Of a DNA stretch of 64,000 nucleotides, positions 9,384-17,444 are shown in pieces. The position numbers and the translations under genes are program-made. Source of the stretch: Winogradskyella eximia (GTDB lineage: Bacteria > Bacteroidota > Bacteroidia > Flavobacteriales > Flavobacteriaceae); the NCBI RefSeq assembly GCF_003386165.1, contig NZ_QRDV01000003.1:248001-312000 (forward strand). Reading direction: 5' to 3'. The notes below the pieces were generated by a model. It was given only the letters and a program-made list of their open reading frames with translations. It was not told the origin of the DNA and ran no database searches. Numbering within the stretch: position 1 is the first letter of the stretch; the number at the start of each line of letters is the position of its first letter.

Positions 9384-9902
9384 ATGAGTATTATTGACAT
9401 CATTTTAGCCGCTTTATTATTATTTGGATTTATACGTGGCTTATTTAAAGGTCTTTTTGTAGAGGTCGCTTCTTTAGTTGCCCTTGTTTTGGGTGTTTAT
9501 GGTGCTATTCACTTTAGTGGGTTTGCCGCAGGTTTCCTTGAGTCTAGAGTAGATTGGGAAGAAAGAACTATCAATATTGTAGCTTTTGCCATCACTTTTG
9601 TGGTTATTGTTCTTACAATTGGTTTAGCCGGAAAAGCCTTAACCAAATTAGCCGATTTTGCTGCTTTAGGTATCATCAATAAACTAGCTGGTGGTATTTT
9701 TGGTGCTCTTAAAATAGGTTTAATTTTAAGTGTGATCTTGATAGTGTTCCATAAAATGAACAATACATTACCATTTATGGAAAAAGAAGATTTAGAAAAA
9801 AGTATGCTCTATAATCCCGTAAAATCACTTGCACCAATGATTTTTCCGAATATCATAAAAAGTGAAGATGAACCTATAGTTAGAGAAAAAGACGAATCAT
9901 AA
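9384..9902 (+). CDS. CvpA family inner-membrane protein
   Basis: A 172-residue polytopic protein of the colicin V production (CvpA) family. It starts with IIDIILAALLLFGFIRGLFKG, the typical first helix and glycine/basic loop. Three further hydrophobic segments follow (about 28-48, 64-86 and 103-124), with a charged cytoplasmic tail ending EDEPIVREKDES. In other bacteria CvpA proteins affect purF-operon-linked phenotypes, envelope stress and biofilm; the molecular activity is not settled. The gene has its own promoter and terminator and is the only plus-strand gene in the first 27 kb. Confidence 0.88.
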   Translation: MSIIDIILAALLLFGFIRGLFKGLFVEVASLVALVLGVYGAIHFSGFAAGFLESRVDWEERTINIVAFAITFVVIVLTIGLAGKALTKLADFAALGIINKLAGGIFGALKIGLILSVILIVFHKMNNTLPFMEKEDLEKSMLYNPVKSLAPMIFPNIIKSEDEPIVREKDES

Positions 9903-9903
9903 G

Positions 9904-9928
9904 AACCATTCTTTTAAATGGTTTTTTA
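9904..9928 (+). terminator. Terminator of cvpA
   Basis: AACCATT, a 6-nt loop and AATGGTT, followed by a T-run on the plus strand, directly after the cvpA stop. It separates cvpA from the convergent carbonic anhydrase gene, which ends at the next base. Confidence 0.75.
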
Positions 9929-10555
9929 TTAATCTAAATGATAAATCTCCATAATATCTTTGAGATACCTTTCAAAATCAATTTTTAAATCAATTAATTT
10001 CCCAGTATGGACATCAAAAACCCAACCGTGAACTTTTAGGCCTCTTTCTCTAAATGCCTTTTGTACTGCAGCTGTTTTAATTAAGTTAACGCACTGCTCT
10101 TTTACATTGAGTTCTATTAAACGCTCATATTTTTTCTCTTCATCTTTAATCGCATTGAGCTCATCATGATGCATCCTGTAGACATCTCTAATATTTCTTA
10201 ACCAACCATTTAAAACTCCTAAATCTGCCGATTGCATTGCCGCTTTTACACCTCCACAGGCGTAATGTCCACAAACAACAACATGATTAACTTTTAAATG
10301 AGTTACAGCATAATTAACAACAGACATACCATTTGCATCTGTACCCACAACCATATTAGCAATATTTCTGTGTACAAAAACATCACCAGGACCTAATCCC
10401 ATTAATTCCTCAGCTGTTACACGACTATCTGAACAACCTATAAATAATAATTCTGGATTTTGTCCTTTTCCTAATTTTTCAAAATAACTAGAATCAACGG
10501 CAAGTTTCTCTTTAATCCATTGTTCATTGTTTTTAAATACATTCTTTAAAATCAT
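9929..10555 (-). CDS. Beta-class carbonic anhydrase (distal copy)
   Basis: Zinc enzyme interconverting CO2 and bicarbonate. The 208 residues carry the complete beta-class site: Cys41-x-Asp43-x-Arg45 (GCSDSRV) and His97/Cys100 (CGHYACGG). The zinc ligands are Cys41, His97 and Cys100, and the Asp43-Arg45 dyad is intact. No signal peptide is present, so it is cytoplasmic. It lies 12 nt after a SulP transporter gene and is the last gene of the operon. This points to hydration or trapping of the transported anion, most likely bicarbonate. It is clearly different from the second carbonic anhydrase of the operon, so this is not a recent duplication. Confidence 0.95.
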   Translation of the reverse strand: MILKNVFKNNEQWIKEKLAVDSSYFEKLGKGQNPELLFIGCSDSRVTAEELMGLGPGDVFVHRNIANMVVGTDANGMSVVNYAVTHLKVNHVVVCGHYACGGVKAAMQSADLGVLNGWLRNIRDVYRMHHDELNAIKDEEKKYERLIELNVKEQCVNLIKTAAVQKAFRERGLKVHGWVFDVHTGKLIDLKIDFERYLKDIMEIYHLD

Positions 10556-10567
10556 AATCCTTATATT

Positions 10568-12430
10568 TTAAATAGTGTCTTTAATATTATTTTTTACCCA
10601 TTTTAAACAGGTTTTAAAATCTTTAAAAATATGCTCATTCGGAATAAAATCTGGAATAATATCGATACGCTCCATCATATACCTAGGCTGTTTTAAGAGC
10701 CCTACAAACAATACCTCAATATCGTTTTTCTTTAATTCTTGAAGCATATCTTCCATAGCATATAAACCAGATTGATCCATATATTGCATACGTCCTAATC
10801 TTAATATAACAGTTTTTGCTGTCTTAGGAATTTGCTCCGTTAAGGCTTGAAAATCACTTGTAGAACCAAAAAATAAAGGCCCTTTAAGGTGTTTAATAAA
10901 AACTTCTTCTTTAAGATCTGTCGGAAAATTTATTTCATCTTCCCAAGACTCTTCTTTTAAGGATTTAACATCTGACCGCTCTGCAGTTAAATCTCCTATT
11001 TTCTTCATAAACATTAATGAAGCAATAATTAAACCAATACCTACTGCATAAATTAAATCCCAGAATGTAGATAAAACGAGTACGATAAGCATAATTAATA
11101 CTTCTGAACTTAGCTTTAAAGGTCCGAATTTAATATCCTTTGGCAAACTAGGAATTGCTTTTAGTCCTTTATAATCCATAACACCAATACCTACAGTTAT
11201 TAAGATACCTGCTAACACTGCAGCTGGTATTTTTGATGCGATAGGCCCTAATGCAAGCATAATTATTAACAGCATTACGCCAGCAATCATTCCAGATAAT
11301 TTAGTTTTTCCACCGGCATTAATATTTACAACCGTTCTAATGGTTGCACCTGCACCAGGAATACCACCAAAAATTGAAGCGATACTATTACCAATACCTT
11401 GACCTATCAATTCTTTATTTGGTTTATGCTTAGTTTTTGTCATGTTATCCGCTACCACACTAGTTAAAAGGGAATCAATGGCTCCTAATAAGGACAAAGT
11501 CAATGCCGTAAATATATAGGGTGTTATGTTTCCTAAACTAAAATTAGTAAACATTTCTAATCTTGGAACGGGAATACCACCTGGAATCTCTGAAATTTTT
11601 ACATATCCCAAATTAAAACCATAGGCAATACCAGACATTACAACTAAAGCAACTAACGTACTTGGAATTGCTGTTGTTATTCGTTTAAAACCATAAATTA
11701 TTAAAATAGTTCCCAAGGCCAATAGCAACTCTAACCATTTAATGTTTTTTAACGCTCTTGGCAATACTTTTAATGCACCAATAGTACCTGATGCTTCTTT
11801 GGCTGCTAAAGTTTGTGATTCGTTTAAAATTTCTTCTGGTGTAATTTTATGAGCTCTGTCTATTGTTTCTTTAAAATTTTCGAGCACTAAAATACCTTCG
11901 CCTGCTTCTTCTTTTAAAATGTTTTCAAGAATAACTTCTTCTGCCTGTGGTTTAAACTGCTCTACAAATGCCTCATCTTCTTTTGGATAATACCCAATAG
12001 ATGGTAATATTTGAGTTAAAAGGATAATGACACCAATAGCGGTCATAAAACCAGAAACTACTGGATAAGGAATGTATCTTATATATTTCCCTACGCCTAA
12101 AAATCCTAATCCTATTTGTATAAGACCTGCTAATAGAAATACAGTTAAAATAGCTGGTAATGCCTTTTCTACACTACCATCATTAGCTGCAACAATACCT
12201 GCAATAATTACCATACTTACAGCAGTCATTGGTGCTGTAGGTCCTGAAATCTGAGTCGCTGTTCCTCCAAAAAGTGCAGCAAAAAAACTAATAAAAATAG
12301 CTCCATACAAACCAGCCTCTGGTCCTAAACCTGAAGAAACACCAAACGCTAATGCTAATGGTAATGCAACAATTCCTGCTGTGATACCTCCAAAAGCATC
12401 ACCCTTAATATTAGAAAATAAGTTCTTCAT
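10568..12430 (-). CDS. SulP family anion permease with STAS domain (long form, 620 aa)
   Basis: Inner-membrane anion transporter of the SulP/SLC26 family, which includes sulfate carriers and sodium-bicarbonate symporters of the BicA type. The N-terminal membrane core begins GDAFGGITAGIVALPLALAF and has the GPTAPM signature. A C-terminal STAS domain occupies roughly residues 505-615. About 80 mostly polar, glutamate-rich residues (about 147-226) are inserted between membrane segments and are absent from the second SulP of this operon. Pairing with a carbonic anhydrase 12 nt downstream favours bicarbonate as substrate, but sulfate cannot be excluded from sequence alone. Confidence 0.92.
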   Translation of the reverse strand: MKNLFSNIKGDAFGGITAGIVALPLALAFGVSSGLGPEAGLYGAIFISFFAALFGGTATQISGPTAPMTAVSMVIIAGIVAANDGSVEKALPAILTVFLLAGLIQIGLGFLGVGKYIRYIPYPVVSGFMTAIGVIILLTQILPSIGYYPKEDEAFVEQFKPQAEEVILENILKEEAGEGILVLENFKETIDRAHKITPEEILNESQTLAAKEASGTIGALKVLPRALKNIKWLELLLALGTILIIYGFKRITTAIPSTLVALVVMSGIAYGFNLGYVKISEIPGGIPVPRLEMFTNFSLGNITPYIFTALTLSLLGAIDSLLTSVVADNMTKTKHKPNKELIGQGIGNSIASIFGGIPGAGATIRTVVNINAGGKTKLSGMIAGVMLLIIMLALGPIASKIPAAVLAGILITVGIGVMDYKGLKAIPSLPKDIKFGPLKLSSEVLIMLIVLVLSTFWDLIYAVGIGLIIASLMFMKKIGDLTAERSDVKSLKEESWEDEINFPTDLKEEVFIKHLKGPLFFGSTSDFQALTEQIPKTAKTVILRLGRMQYMDQSGLYAMEDMLQELKKNDIEVLFVGLLKQPRYMMERIDIIPDFIPNEHIFKDFKTCLKWVKNNIKDTI

Positions 12431-12490
12431 AGTTTTATAATTGTATTTAGTTACTCTATTTAATAAACAATAGCCGCTTCAATAGTCTTA

Positions 12491-13186
12491 CTAAAAATTA
12501 ACGAAAGCTATAATATTGATTTGGTCTCTTCCTGATGTTTCAAAAAACTGGTTCATATAACCTAATTCTAAGCGCAACGCATTAGAAAATTTATACCCTA
12601 AACCACCAAATACTCTGTTTCTATCAAAAACCGAGGATTTTGTATTTAAAAATATCTCATTATACAACGATAAATAGATGGGATTTTTGCCTTCAACTTT
12701 ATATTGAAGCGGAATCTTAATCCCTAAAAAATATCTAAATCGCATTTTAAAATCGTCTTCTACAAAACGCTGCTCAAACCTATAACGATGACTTAAAGCC
12801 ATTTTTCCTACGTTTTGTTTAGTTGTAAATTGCTGAAAAATACGATGCTCATTTACTGAAAGCTTATCCTCAGTTTCGCCTATATAATTTTCAGACAAAA
12901 TATAACCATAACCAAGTAAAATATTGTTATTATTTTCAGATAAATTATACCCAATTCCTGTTCTTAGTAATAATTGCTCTAAATCACCAATAGCATTATA
13001 ATTTCTATACTGAACTTCATTATGGATGTTCCATTTAGAATTTAGTTTTTTATTGCCAATATAAATTAACCAATTACCTAACTCACTCTCTTGTGCATTT
13101 AAAAAGTTAGGTAGCACTAATATTACAATCAGTGCCACCATACTTATTCTTTCTTTCATTATGTTTTTAAACCTTTTATTATTCAT
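12491..13186 (-). CDS. DUF2490 outer-membrane beta-barrel-like protein
   Basis: 231 residues with a signal peptide (cleavage after LNAQ) followed by alternating short amphipathic strands with aromatic girdles, ending INIIAFVNF with a terminal Phe as expected for an outer-membrane barrel. It matches my memory of DUF2490 (for example ELGNWLIYIG and KWNIHNEVQYR near the N-terminus). Function unknown. It overlaps the upstream carbonic anhydrase gene by 8 nt and precedes the long SulP gene by 60 nt, so it is embedded in the bicarbonate operon. It could provide an outer-membrane route for the same anion; that is inference. Confidence 0.8.
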   Translation of the reverse strand: MNNKRFKNIMKERISMVALIVILVLPNFLNAQESELGNWLIYIGNKKLNSKWNIHNEVQYRNYNAIGDLEQLLLRTGIGYNLSENNNNILLGYGYILSENYIGETEDKLSVNEHRIFQQFTTKQNVGKMALSHRYRFEQRFVEDDFKMRFRYFLGIKIPLQYKVEGKNPIYLSLYNEIFLNTKSSVFDRNRVFGGLGYKFSNALRLELGYMNQFFETSGRDQINIIAFVNF

Positions 13187-13808
13187 AAAATGTCACAGCA
13201 CCTGTATTAACATCATACATGGCTCCAATTATTTTAATCTCACCTGCTTTTTCCATTTCTGTAAGTATAGGGCTTTCTGCATGGATTCTATCAATCATTA
13301 ACTCTACATTCCTGTGTGATACCTCATCTACAAAATCAAGATTTTTAGAAGTTCTTAAGCTTTCATCTTTTGGCTCAGTTACCGCATTAACTGCTGGTGT
13401 TATTTTCTGAACTAGCTTGGTTAAATTACCCATTTCTGCATGATCACAAGCACCTTTTACGGCACCACAACTTGTGTGTCCTAAAACTACAATAAGCTCT
13501 GTACCTGCTAATTTACATGCAAACTCCATACTACCTAAAATATCTTCATTTACAATATTACCGGCTACACGTACACTAAAAATATCTCCTAATCCTTGAT
13601 CAAAAACCAATTCGGCTGATACTCTAGAATCTATACAACTTAAAATTGTTGCAAATGGAAACTGTCCATCACTGGTGTCATTTACTTGTTCTAAAAGGTT
13701 ACGATTTGCTTTTAAGTTATCTTGAAACCTTTGATTTCCTTCCTTTAAATATTGTAATGACTTTTCAGGTGTCATTGTTGCTTGGGTCTCTTTTGTATGT
13801 GCTTTCAT
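13179..13808 (-). CDS. Beta-class carbonic anhydrase (proximal copy)
   Basis: 209-residue CO2/bicarbonate-interconverting zinc enzyme. The active site is complete: Cys58-x-Asp60-x-Arg62 (LSCIDSRV) and His111/Cys114 (LGHTSCGAVKGA). It belongs to a different beta subgroup from the distal copy, with longer N-terminus, AELVFDQGLGDIF and VRVAGN motifs. No signal peptide. It lies between the universal stress gene (36 nt) and DUF2490 (8-nt overlap). Two divergent carbonic anhydrases in one operon with two SulP carriers suggest a carrier-enzyme pair duplicated in function rather than a simple copy. Confidence 0.95.
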   Translation of the reverse strand: MKAHTKETQATMTPEKSLQYLKEGNQRFQDNLKANRNLLEQVNDTSDGQFPFATILSCIDSRVSAELVFDQGLGDIFSVRVAGNIVNEDILGSMEFACKLAGTELIVVLGHTSCGAVKGACDHAEMGNLTKLVQKITPAVNAVTEPKDESLRTSKNLDFVDEVSHRNVELMIDRIHAESPILTEMEKAGEIKIIGAMYDVNTGAVTFYE

Positions 13809-13844
13809 CTTTTTTAATTTATTTAATTCGTTGTGTTACTAATT

Positions 13845-14657
13845 TTATAATGCTCCAGAAACTAATAGTGAAACATTCAATTTATTTACCGTTTCTTTTA
13901 GTGGTAAAACTGAGGCATTCTTATTCTTCATTTTACTATTTTCATCCCTATCAACACATAATAAATTAATGTTGTTTTTTAAAAGATACGAAGAAAGTGT
14001 CGGTATTGTGTTATCATTTTTTTCAAAAACAAACTCTAATGTGTCCTCGTTGTAATTAGAAGGACTTTCAGTTTTTGTGTTCTGACTATTAATAACCTTA
14101 AATGATTTTAATGGTGATTGTGTATGCGTTATTAAATCTTTAGACAACTCCGTTTTAAAGGTTTTATCTGATCCATTTAATACTCCTAATGTCATTTTTT
14201 CATTTGGTATTAATGCATGCTCATTAGATGAAATCATTACGACACCATTAAACTCTTTTAATAAAAAATGAGTAATACTGTCACCAATAAATTTTAAAGG
14301 TTTAGAATCGCGTTGTCCTAAAACAATAATATCTGGCTTAATGTCTTTGATATAAGTCCTTATTTCGTCTTTGATATTTCCAAATGAAAAATTAGAATTA
14401 ATAGGAATATCATATGCCTTTGAAACAGGATCAATTAGTGCTTTAATTTTATTTTTAGTACTAATAAACTCCTCATTTATACTTCGCATTGCAGACAATT
14501 GATTATCTCTCTTTATAATGTCTACGTGTTTCTTAACATGAAACAGCTCTATATCTGCATCAATCATGTGTGCTAAACTTACACTACTTTTTAAAGTTGT
14601 AATTGCGCTTTTCTTTAAATCTGAAAGCACTACTATTTTATATTTACTATTTTTCAT
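13845..14657 (-). CDS. Universal stress protein family (UspA-like), 270 aa
   Basis: The first ~145 residues form a UspA-like fold: strand KIVVLSDL, a helix, and the nucleotide-loop region GQRDSKPLKFIGDSITHFLL, resembling the G-2X-G-9X-G(S/T) ATP-binding signature. The second half (about 150-270) looks like a degenerate second Usp domain without a clear signature. Usp domains are often encoded beside or fused to SulP carriers, where they are thought to regulate transport. Here the gene lies 6 nt after the short SulP gene and just before a carbonic anhydrase gene. Whether it binds ATP is not certain. Confidence 0.8.
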   Translation of the reverse strand: MKNSKYKIVVLSDLKKSAITTLKSSVSLAHMIDADIELFHVKKHVDIIKRDNQLSAMRSINEEFISTKNKIKALIDPVSKAYDIPINSNFSFGNIKDEIRTYIKDIKPDIIVLGQRDSKPLKFIGDSITHFLLKEFNGVVMISSNEHALIPNEKMTLGVLNGSDKTFKTELSKDLITHTQSPLKSFKVINSQNTKTESPSNYNEDTLEFVFEKNDNTIPTLSSYLLKNNINLLCVDRDENSKMKNKNASVLPLKETVNKLNVSLLVSGAL

Positions 14658-14663
14658 AATGCT

Positions 14664-16256
14664 TTAACTTAAACTGATATTAGATTTAGGTCTCAATTGA
14701 AAAAACTCAATAAAACTTGGTGGGTTTTCAACAATACCTCGCTTTGAGATTAACTTAATGTCAATATTTCTTTCTTTCGCTTTAAAAGCAAAATCTTCAA
14801 GAATTTCAATAATATCATAATCTAAATATCGTGTCTTAGTTACATCGAATTCTAAATATGTATCTCTAGGTAAACTGTCTAACTCTTTTAAAATAGCACC
14901 TTTATTAAAAAAGGTTACTTCTTCTGCAAGCGCCATTTTAATTTTATGCTTTCCATTACTATTATCCTCAATGTGAAGAAAGTGTGAGTTTTGATAGCTT
15001 TTTAATAAAATAACAACAATACCAACAGCCAATCCTAAACCAATACCAACTAATAAATCTGTAAAAACAATACCAATTACAGTTACAAAAAACGGAACCG
15101 ATTGTTTCCAACCTAATTTATACATCTTTAAAAATAAAGCTGGTTTTGCTAGTTTATAACCTACTATTAATAAAATTGCAGCTAGTACTGATAAAGGAAT
15201 TTTATTTAATAATGTAGGAATCAATATCACAGAAATTAATAATAAGAAACCATGAAAAATTGCAGACATCTTACTTTTTCCACCTGATTGGATGTTTGCA
15301 GAACTTCTTACAATAACTTGAGTTATTGGCAAACCACCAACTAAACCAGATAATATATTACCTGCACCTTGAGCTAATAATTCCTTATTTGTAGGTGTTA
15401 CATTTTTGTCTGGATCTAATTTATCTGTTGCTTCTACACATAATAAAGTTTCTAAACTGGCTACTAAAGCAATTGTAAATGCAATAACCCAAACTTCTGG
15501 ATTTGTAATAACAGCGAAATTAGGAAAACTAAACTGGCCTATAAAAGAATCTAAATCGTCTGGCACAGGTACACTTACTAAATGTGATTGTGCTATTGCA
15601 AGTGACTCGTTAGATTGCGTAATTACGTAAAAAACAATACCCACTACAACAGCAACTAATGGTCCTTGTATAATCTGAAAAAACTTTCCTTTTTTCTCTA
15701 AAACGTTACTCCATAATAGCAAAATACCTAAAGCTATAAAGCCAACAACCATAGACCCTAATATAAGGTTATCAAAAATATGCCAGATGGCAGAAAATGT
15801 ATTTTCTCCAGACATCTCTACAAAACTATCCGCTCCTTCTGGCTCAGCATCGTAGCCAAAAAAGTGTGGTATTTGTTTTAAAATTATAATAATTCCAATA
15901 CCAGTAAGCATACCTTTAATCACTGATGACGGAAAATAATAACCAATAATTCCGGCTTTTAAAACACCAAAAATTATTTGAATTACACCTCCTAATACAA
16001 CGGCAACTAAAAAGTTTTCATAACCTCCTAATGTACCAATTGCGGTTAATACAATTGCGGCTAAACCAGCAGCCGGTCCGCTCACACCAATTTTAGAACC
16101 ACTTAAGGATCCTACTACAATTCCTCCAATAATTCCAGCAATTAAACCAGAGAAAAGAGGTGCTCCACTGGCTAATGCAATACCTAAACATAAAGGTAAT
16201 GCCACAAAAAAGACAACGACACTTGCAGGCAAGTCGTTTTTTAATGTTTTAAACAT
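14664..16256 (-). CDS. SulP family anion permease with STAS domain (530 aa), first gene of operon
   Basis: Inner-membrane anion transporter starting LKNDLPASVVVFFVALPLCL, with the SulP core signature GSKIGVSGPAAGLAA and about ten to twelve membrane helices, then a STAS domain (about 430-525). It has no insertion in the region where the other SulP has 80 extra residues. It heads a six-gene minus-strand unit with a Usp gene 6 nt away and two carbonic anhydrases, so bicarbonate uptake is the likeliest role. A perfect 8-bp inverted repeat lies 19-39 nt before the start codon and may be an operator. Confidence 0.93.
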   Translation of the reverse strand: MFKTLKNDLPASVVVFFVALPLCLGIALASGAPLFSGLIAGIIGGIVVGSLSGSKIGVSGPAAGLAAIVLTAIGTLGGYENFLVAVVLGGVIQIIFGVLKAGIIGYYFPSSVIKGMLTGIGIIIILKQIPHFFGYDAEPEGADSFVEMSGENTFSAIWHIFDNLILGSMVVGFIALGILLLWSNVLEKKGKFFQIIQGPLVAVVVGIVFYVITQSNESLAIAQSHLVSVPVPDDLDSFIGQFSFPNFAVITNPEVWVIAFTIALVASLETLLCVEATDKLDPDKNVTPTNKELLAQGAGNILSGLVGGLPITQVIVRSSANIQSGGKSKMSAIFHGFLLLISVILIPTLLNKIPLSVLAAILLIVGYKLAKPALFLKMYKLGWKQSVPFFVTVIGIVFTDLLVGIGLGLAVGIVVILLKSYQNSHFLHIEDNSNGKHKIKMALAEEVTFFNKGAILKELDSLPRDTYLEFDVTKTRYLDYDIIEILEDFAFKAKERNIDIKLISKRGIVENPPSFIEFFQLRPKSNISLS

Positions 16257-16274
16257 TTTATATAATGATTTATT

Positions 16275-16295
16275 CTATTGAATAGATTTCAATAG
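16275..16295. promoter_or_regulatory. Inverted repeat upstream of SulP/carbonic anhydrase operon
   Basis: CTATTGAA, 5-nt spacer, TTCAATAG: perfect 8-bp arms, 19 nt from the first start codon. The inner part fits the T-N11-A dyad form bound by LysR-type regulators. No regulator gene is adjacent and no -7 consensus is obvious nearby. Confidence 0.45.
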
Positions 16296-16343
16296 TGATT
16301 TAATATTTTTTTTAGGGACAATAAATGCCAATCGAATAAAATA

Positions 16344-16637
16344 TTAAATAAAATCGGGTGGTGGGGAAATTAAATTGAGATGTGGTTTTGGATATTGTTT
16401 AAACGTATATCCAATAAGATTAGTGCTTGTTTGATCCTCAAACAAAAACTCTGAAGTTTGATCTTCCTTATCAAAAAGAAGCTTAGCATGAGCGTTTTCT
16501 TCTTCTTCATTAATGCTAAAAAAACAAGTCGTATCAATAGAATCATCAATAGACATAATAATTACAGGTGCAGAAATAAGTGCCATAAATACTATGGTAA
16601 ATAAAATCGCTATCCTGTTTTTTGAGCTTTTTCGCAT
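16344..16637 (-). CDS. Small single-pass membrane protein, 97 aa
   Basis: Unrecognised. A basic N-terminus (MRKSSKNR) is followed by one hydrophobic segment (about 8-26, IAILFTIVFMALISAPVII), which is either a membrane anchor or a signal peptide. An acidic exported part with NEEEENAHAK follows, ending in a proline-rich tail (ISPPPDFI). I chose the ATG at 16637; the open frame continues nine bases upstream to a TTG that overlaps a TAnnTTTG box. It lies 47 nt after batE on the same strand and may be the end of the Bat operon or a separate, nearly leaderless transcript. Confidence 0.6.
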   Translation of the reverse strand: MRKSSKNRIAILFTIVFMALISAPVIIMSIDDSIDTTCFFSINEEEENAHAKLLFDKEDQTSEFLFEDQTSTNLIGYTFKQYPKPHLNLISPPPDFI

Positions 16638-16643
16638 AAGCGA

Positions 16644-16651
16644 CAAATATA
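16644..16651 (-). promoter_or_regulatory. Candidate -7 box immediately before the small membrane protein
   Basis: TATATTTG on the minus strand ends 6 nt before the ATG. Transcription would then start at or next to the start codon. No -33 TTG is visible. Confidence 0.35.
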
Positions 16652-16684
16652 ATAGTTAGATCTTAATAGTGTGTTAAATAAGTT

Positions 16685-17443
16685 CTAAAAAATCTTCAAT
16701 AACTTTATATCTTCTGAAGGGATCCAACCTATTGAATTATCGGAAAGTTTAATTTTTTTCCAATCTTCATAAGTTTCTATTACTTGCACCTTAGTGCCTT
16801 CATGTAATCTAAAAACTTCTTCACTTGCAGAATTAGGATCTGTTTTTACTCTCGTTTCTTGTGAAAACACAATACCTGGATTATCCTTTCGGTCTAGGCT
16901 ATCTTTTTGAAATGCCATAACCACAGAAAAACAACCTATAAATAAACTAATGATACTGGTTACAAAAGCTATTCTCTTTTTTGAAGAAGTATAAGAAAAA
17001 TGATATGCTAAAAATATAACAACAAACAAAAGCACGCCTCCAATAGCAATTCTTGCCCAAGTATCTGTATTAAACGTATTCACTATATTATTTATAATTC
17101 TTGAAAAACCTACTTTAGGAACTATCTCAATAGCATCAATCGTCATGTTTTGAGCAAAGGCCAAATTGTTTTGTATATCCTTATCATTAGGCTCTAATAA
17201 CAATGCTTTTTCATAATAATAAATACTTGGTGCAATATTATTGAGCTTATAATTAGCATTCCCTAGGTTAAAATACAACTCAGCAGAATGTTGATCCGAA
17301 TCTAAAATAGATTCATATTTATCAATAGCTTCTGCATATTTACCGTTGTTATATAAGGTATTGGCTTCGCTAAAAACGCTATCGTTTTGCGAAAAACCAA
17401 TCATGCTAAAACAACACACAAATAAGATTATTATAGCTCTCAT
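16685..17443 (-). CDS. batE: BatE: TPR and SH3-domain aerotolerance protein
   Basis: 252 residues: signal peptide ending FSQ, two to three TPR repeats (about 20-95, e.g. AELYFNLGNANYKLN), two membrane segments around residues 127-170, and a C-terminal bacterial SH3 domain (about 190-250) with EDWKKIKLSDNSIGWIPSED. The TPR-membrane-SH3 layout is that of BatE in Bacteroides and Leptospira. Bat proteins support oxygen tolerance or envelope stress resistance; the mechanism is unknown. It begins 1 nt after batD ends, so translation is probably coupled. Confidence 0.85.
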   Translation of the reverse strand: MRAIIILFVCCFSMIGFSQNDSVFSEANTLYNNGKYAEAIDKYESILDSDQHSAELYFNLGNANYKLNNIAPSIYYYEKALLLEPNDKDIQNNLAFAQNMTIDAIEIVPKVGFSRIINNIVNTFNTDTWARIAIGGVLLFVVIFLAYHFSYTSSKKRIAFVTSIISLFIGCFSVVMAFQKDSLDRKDNPGIVFSQETRVKTDPNSASEEVFRLHEGTKVQVIETYEDWKKIKLSDNSIGWIPSEDIKLLKIF

Positions 17444-17444
17444 A

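Noticed and set aside
16299-16348. 11-bp AT-only inverted repeat as terminator of the small membrane protein gene
   Set aside because: The arms contain only A and T with a 28-nt loop and overlap the stop codon; such pairs arise by chance in this composition.
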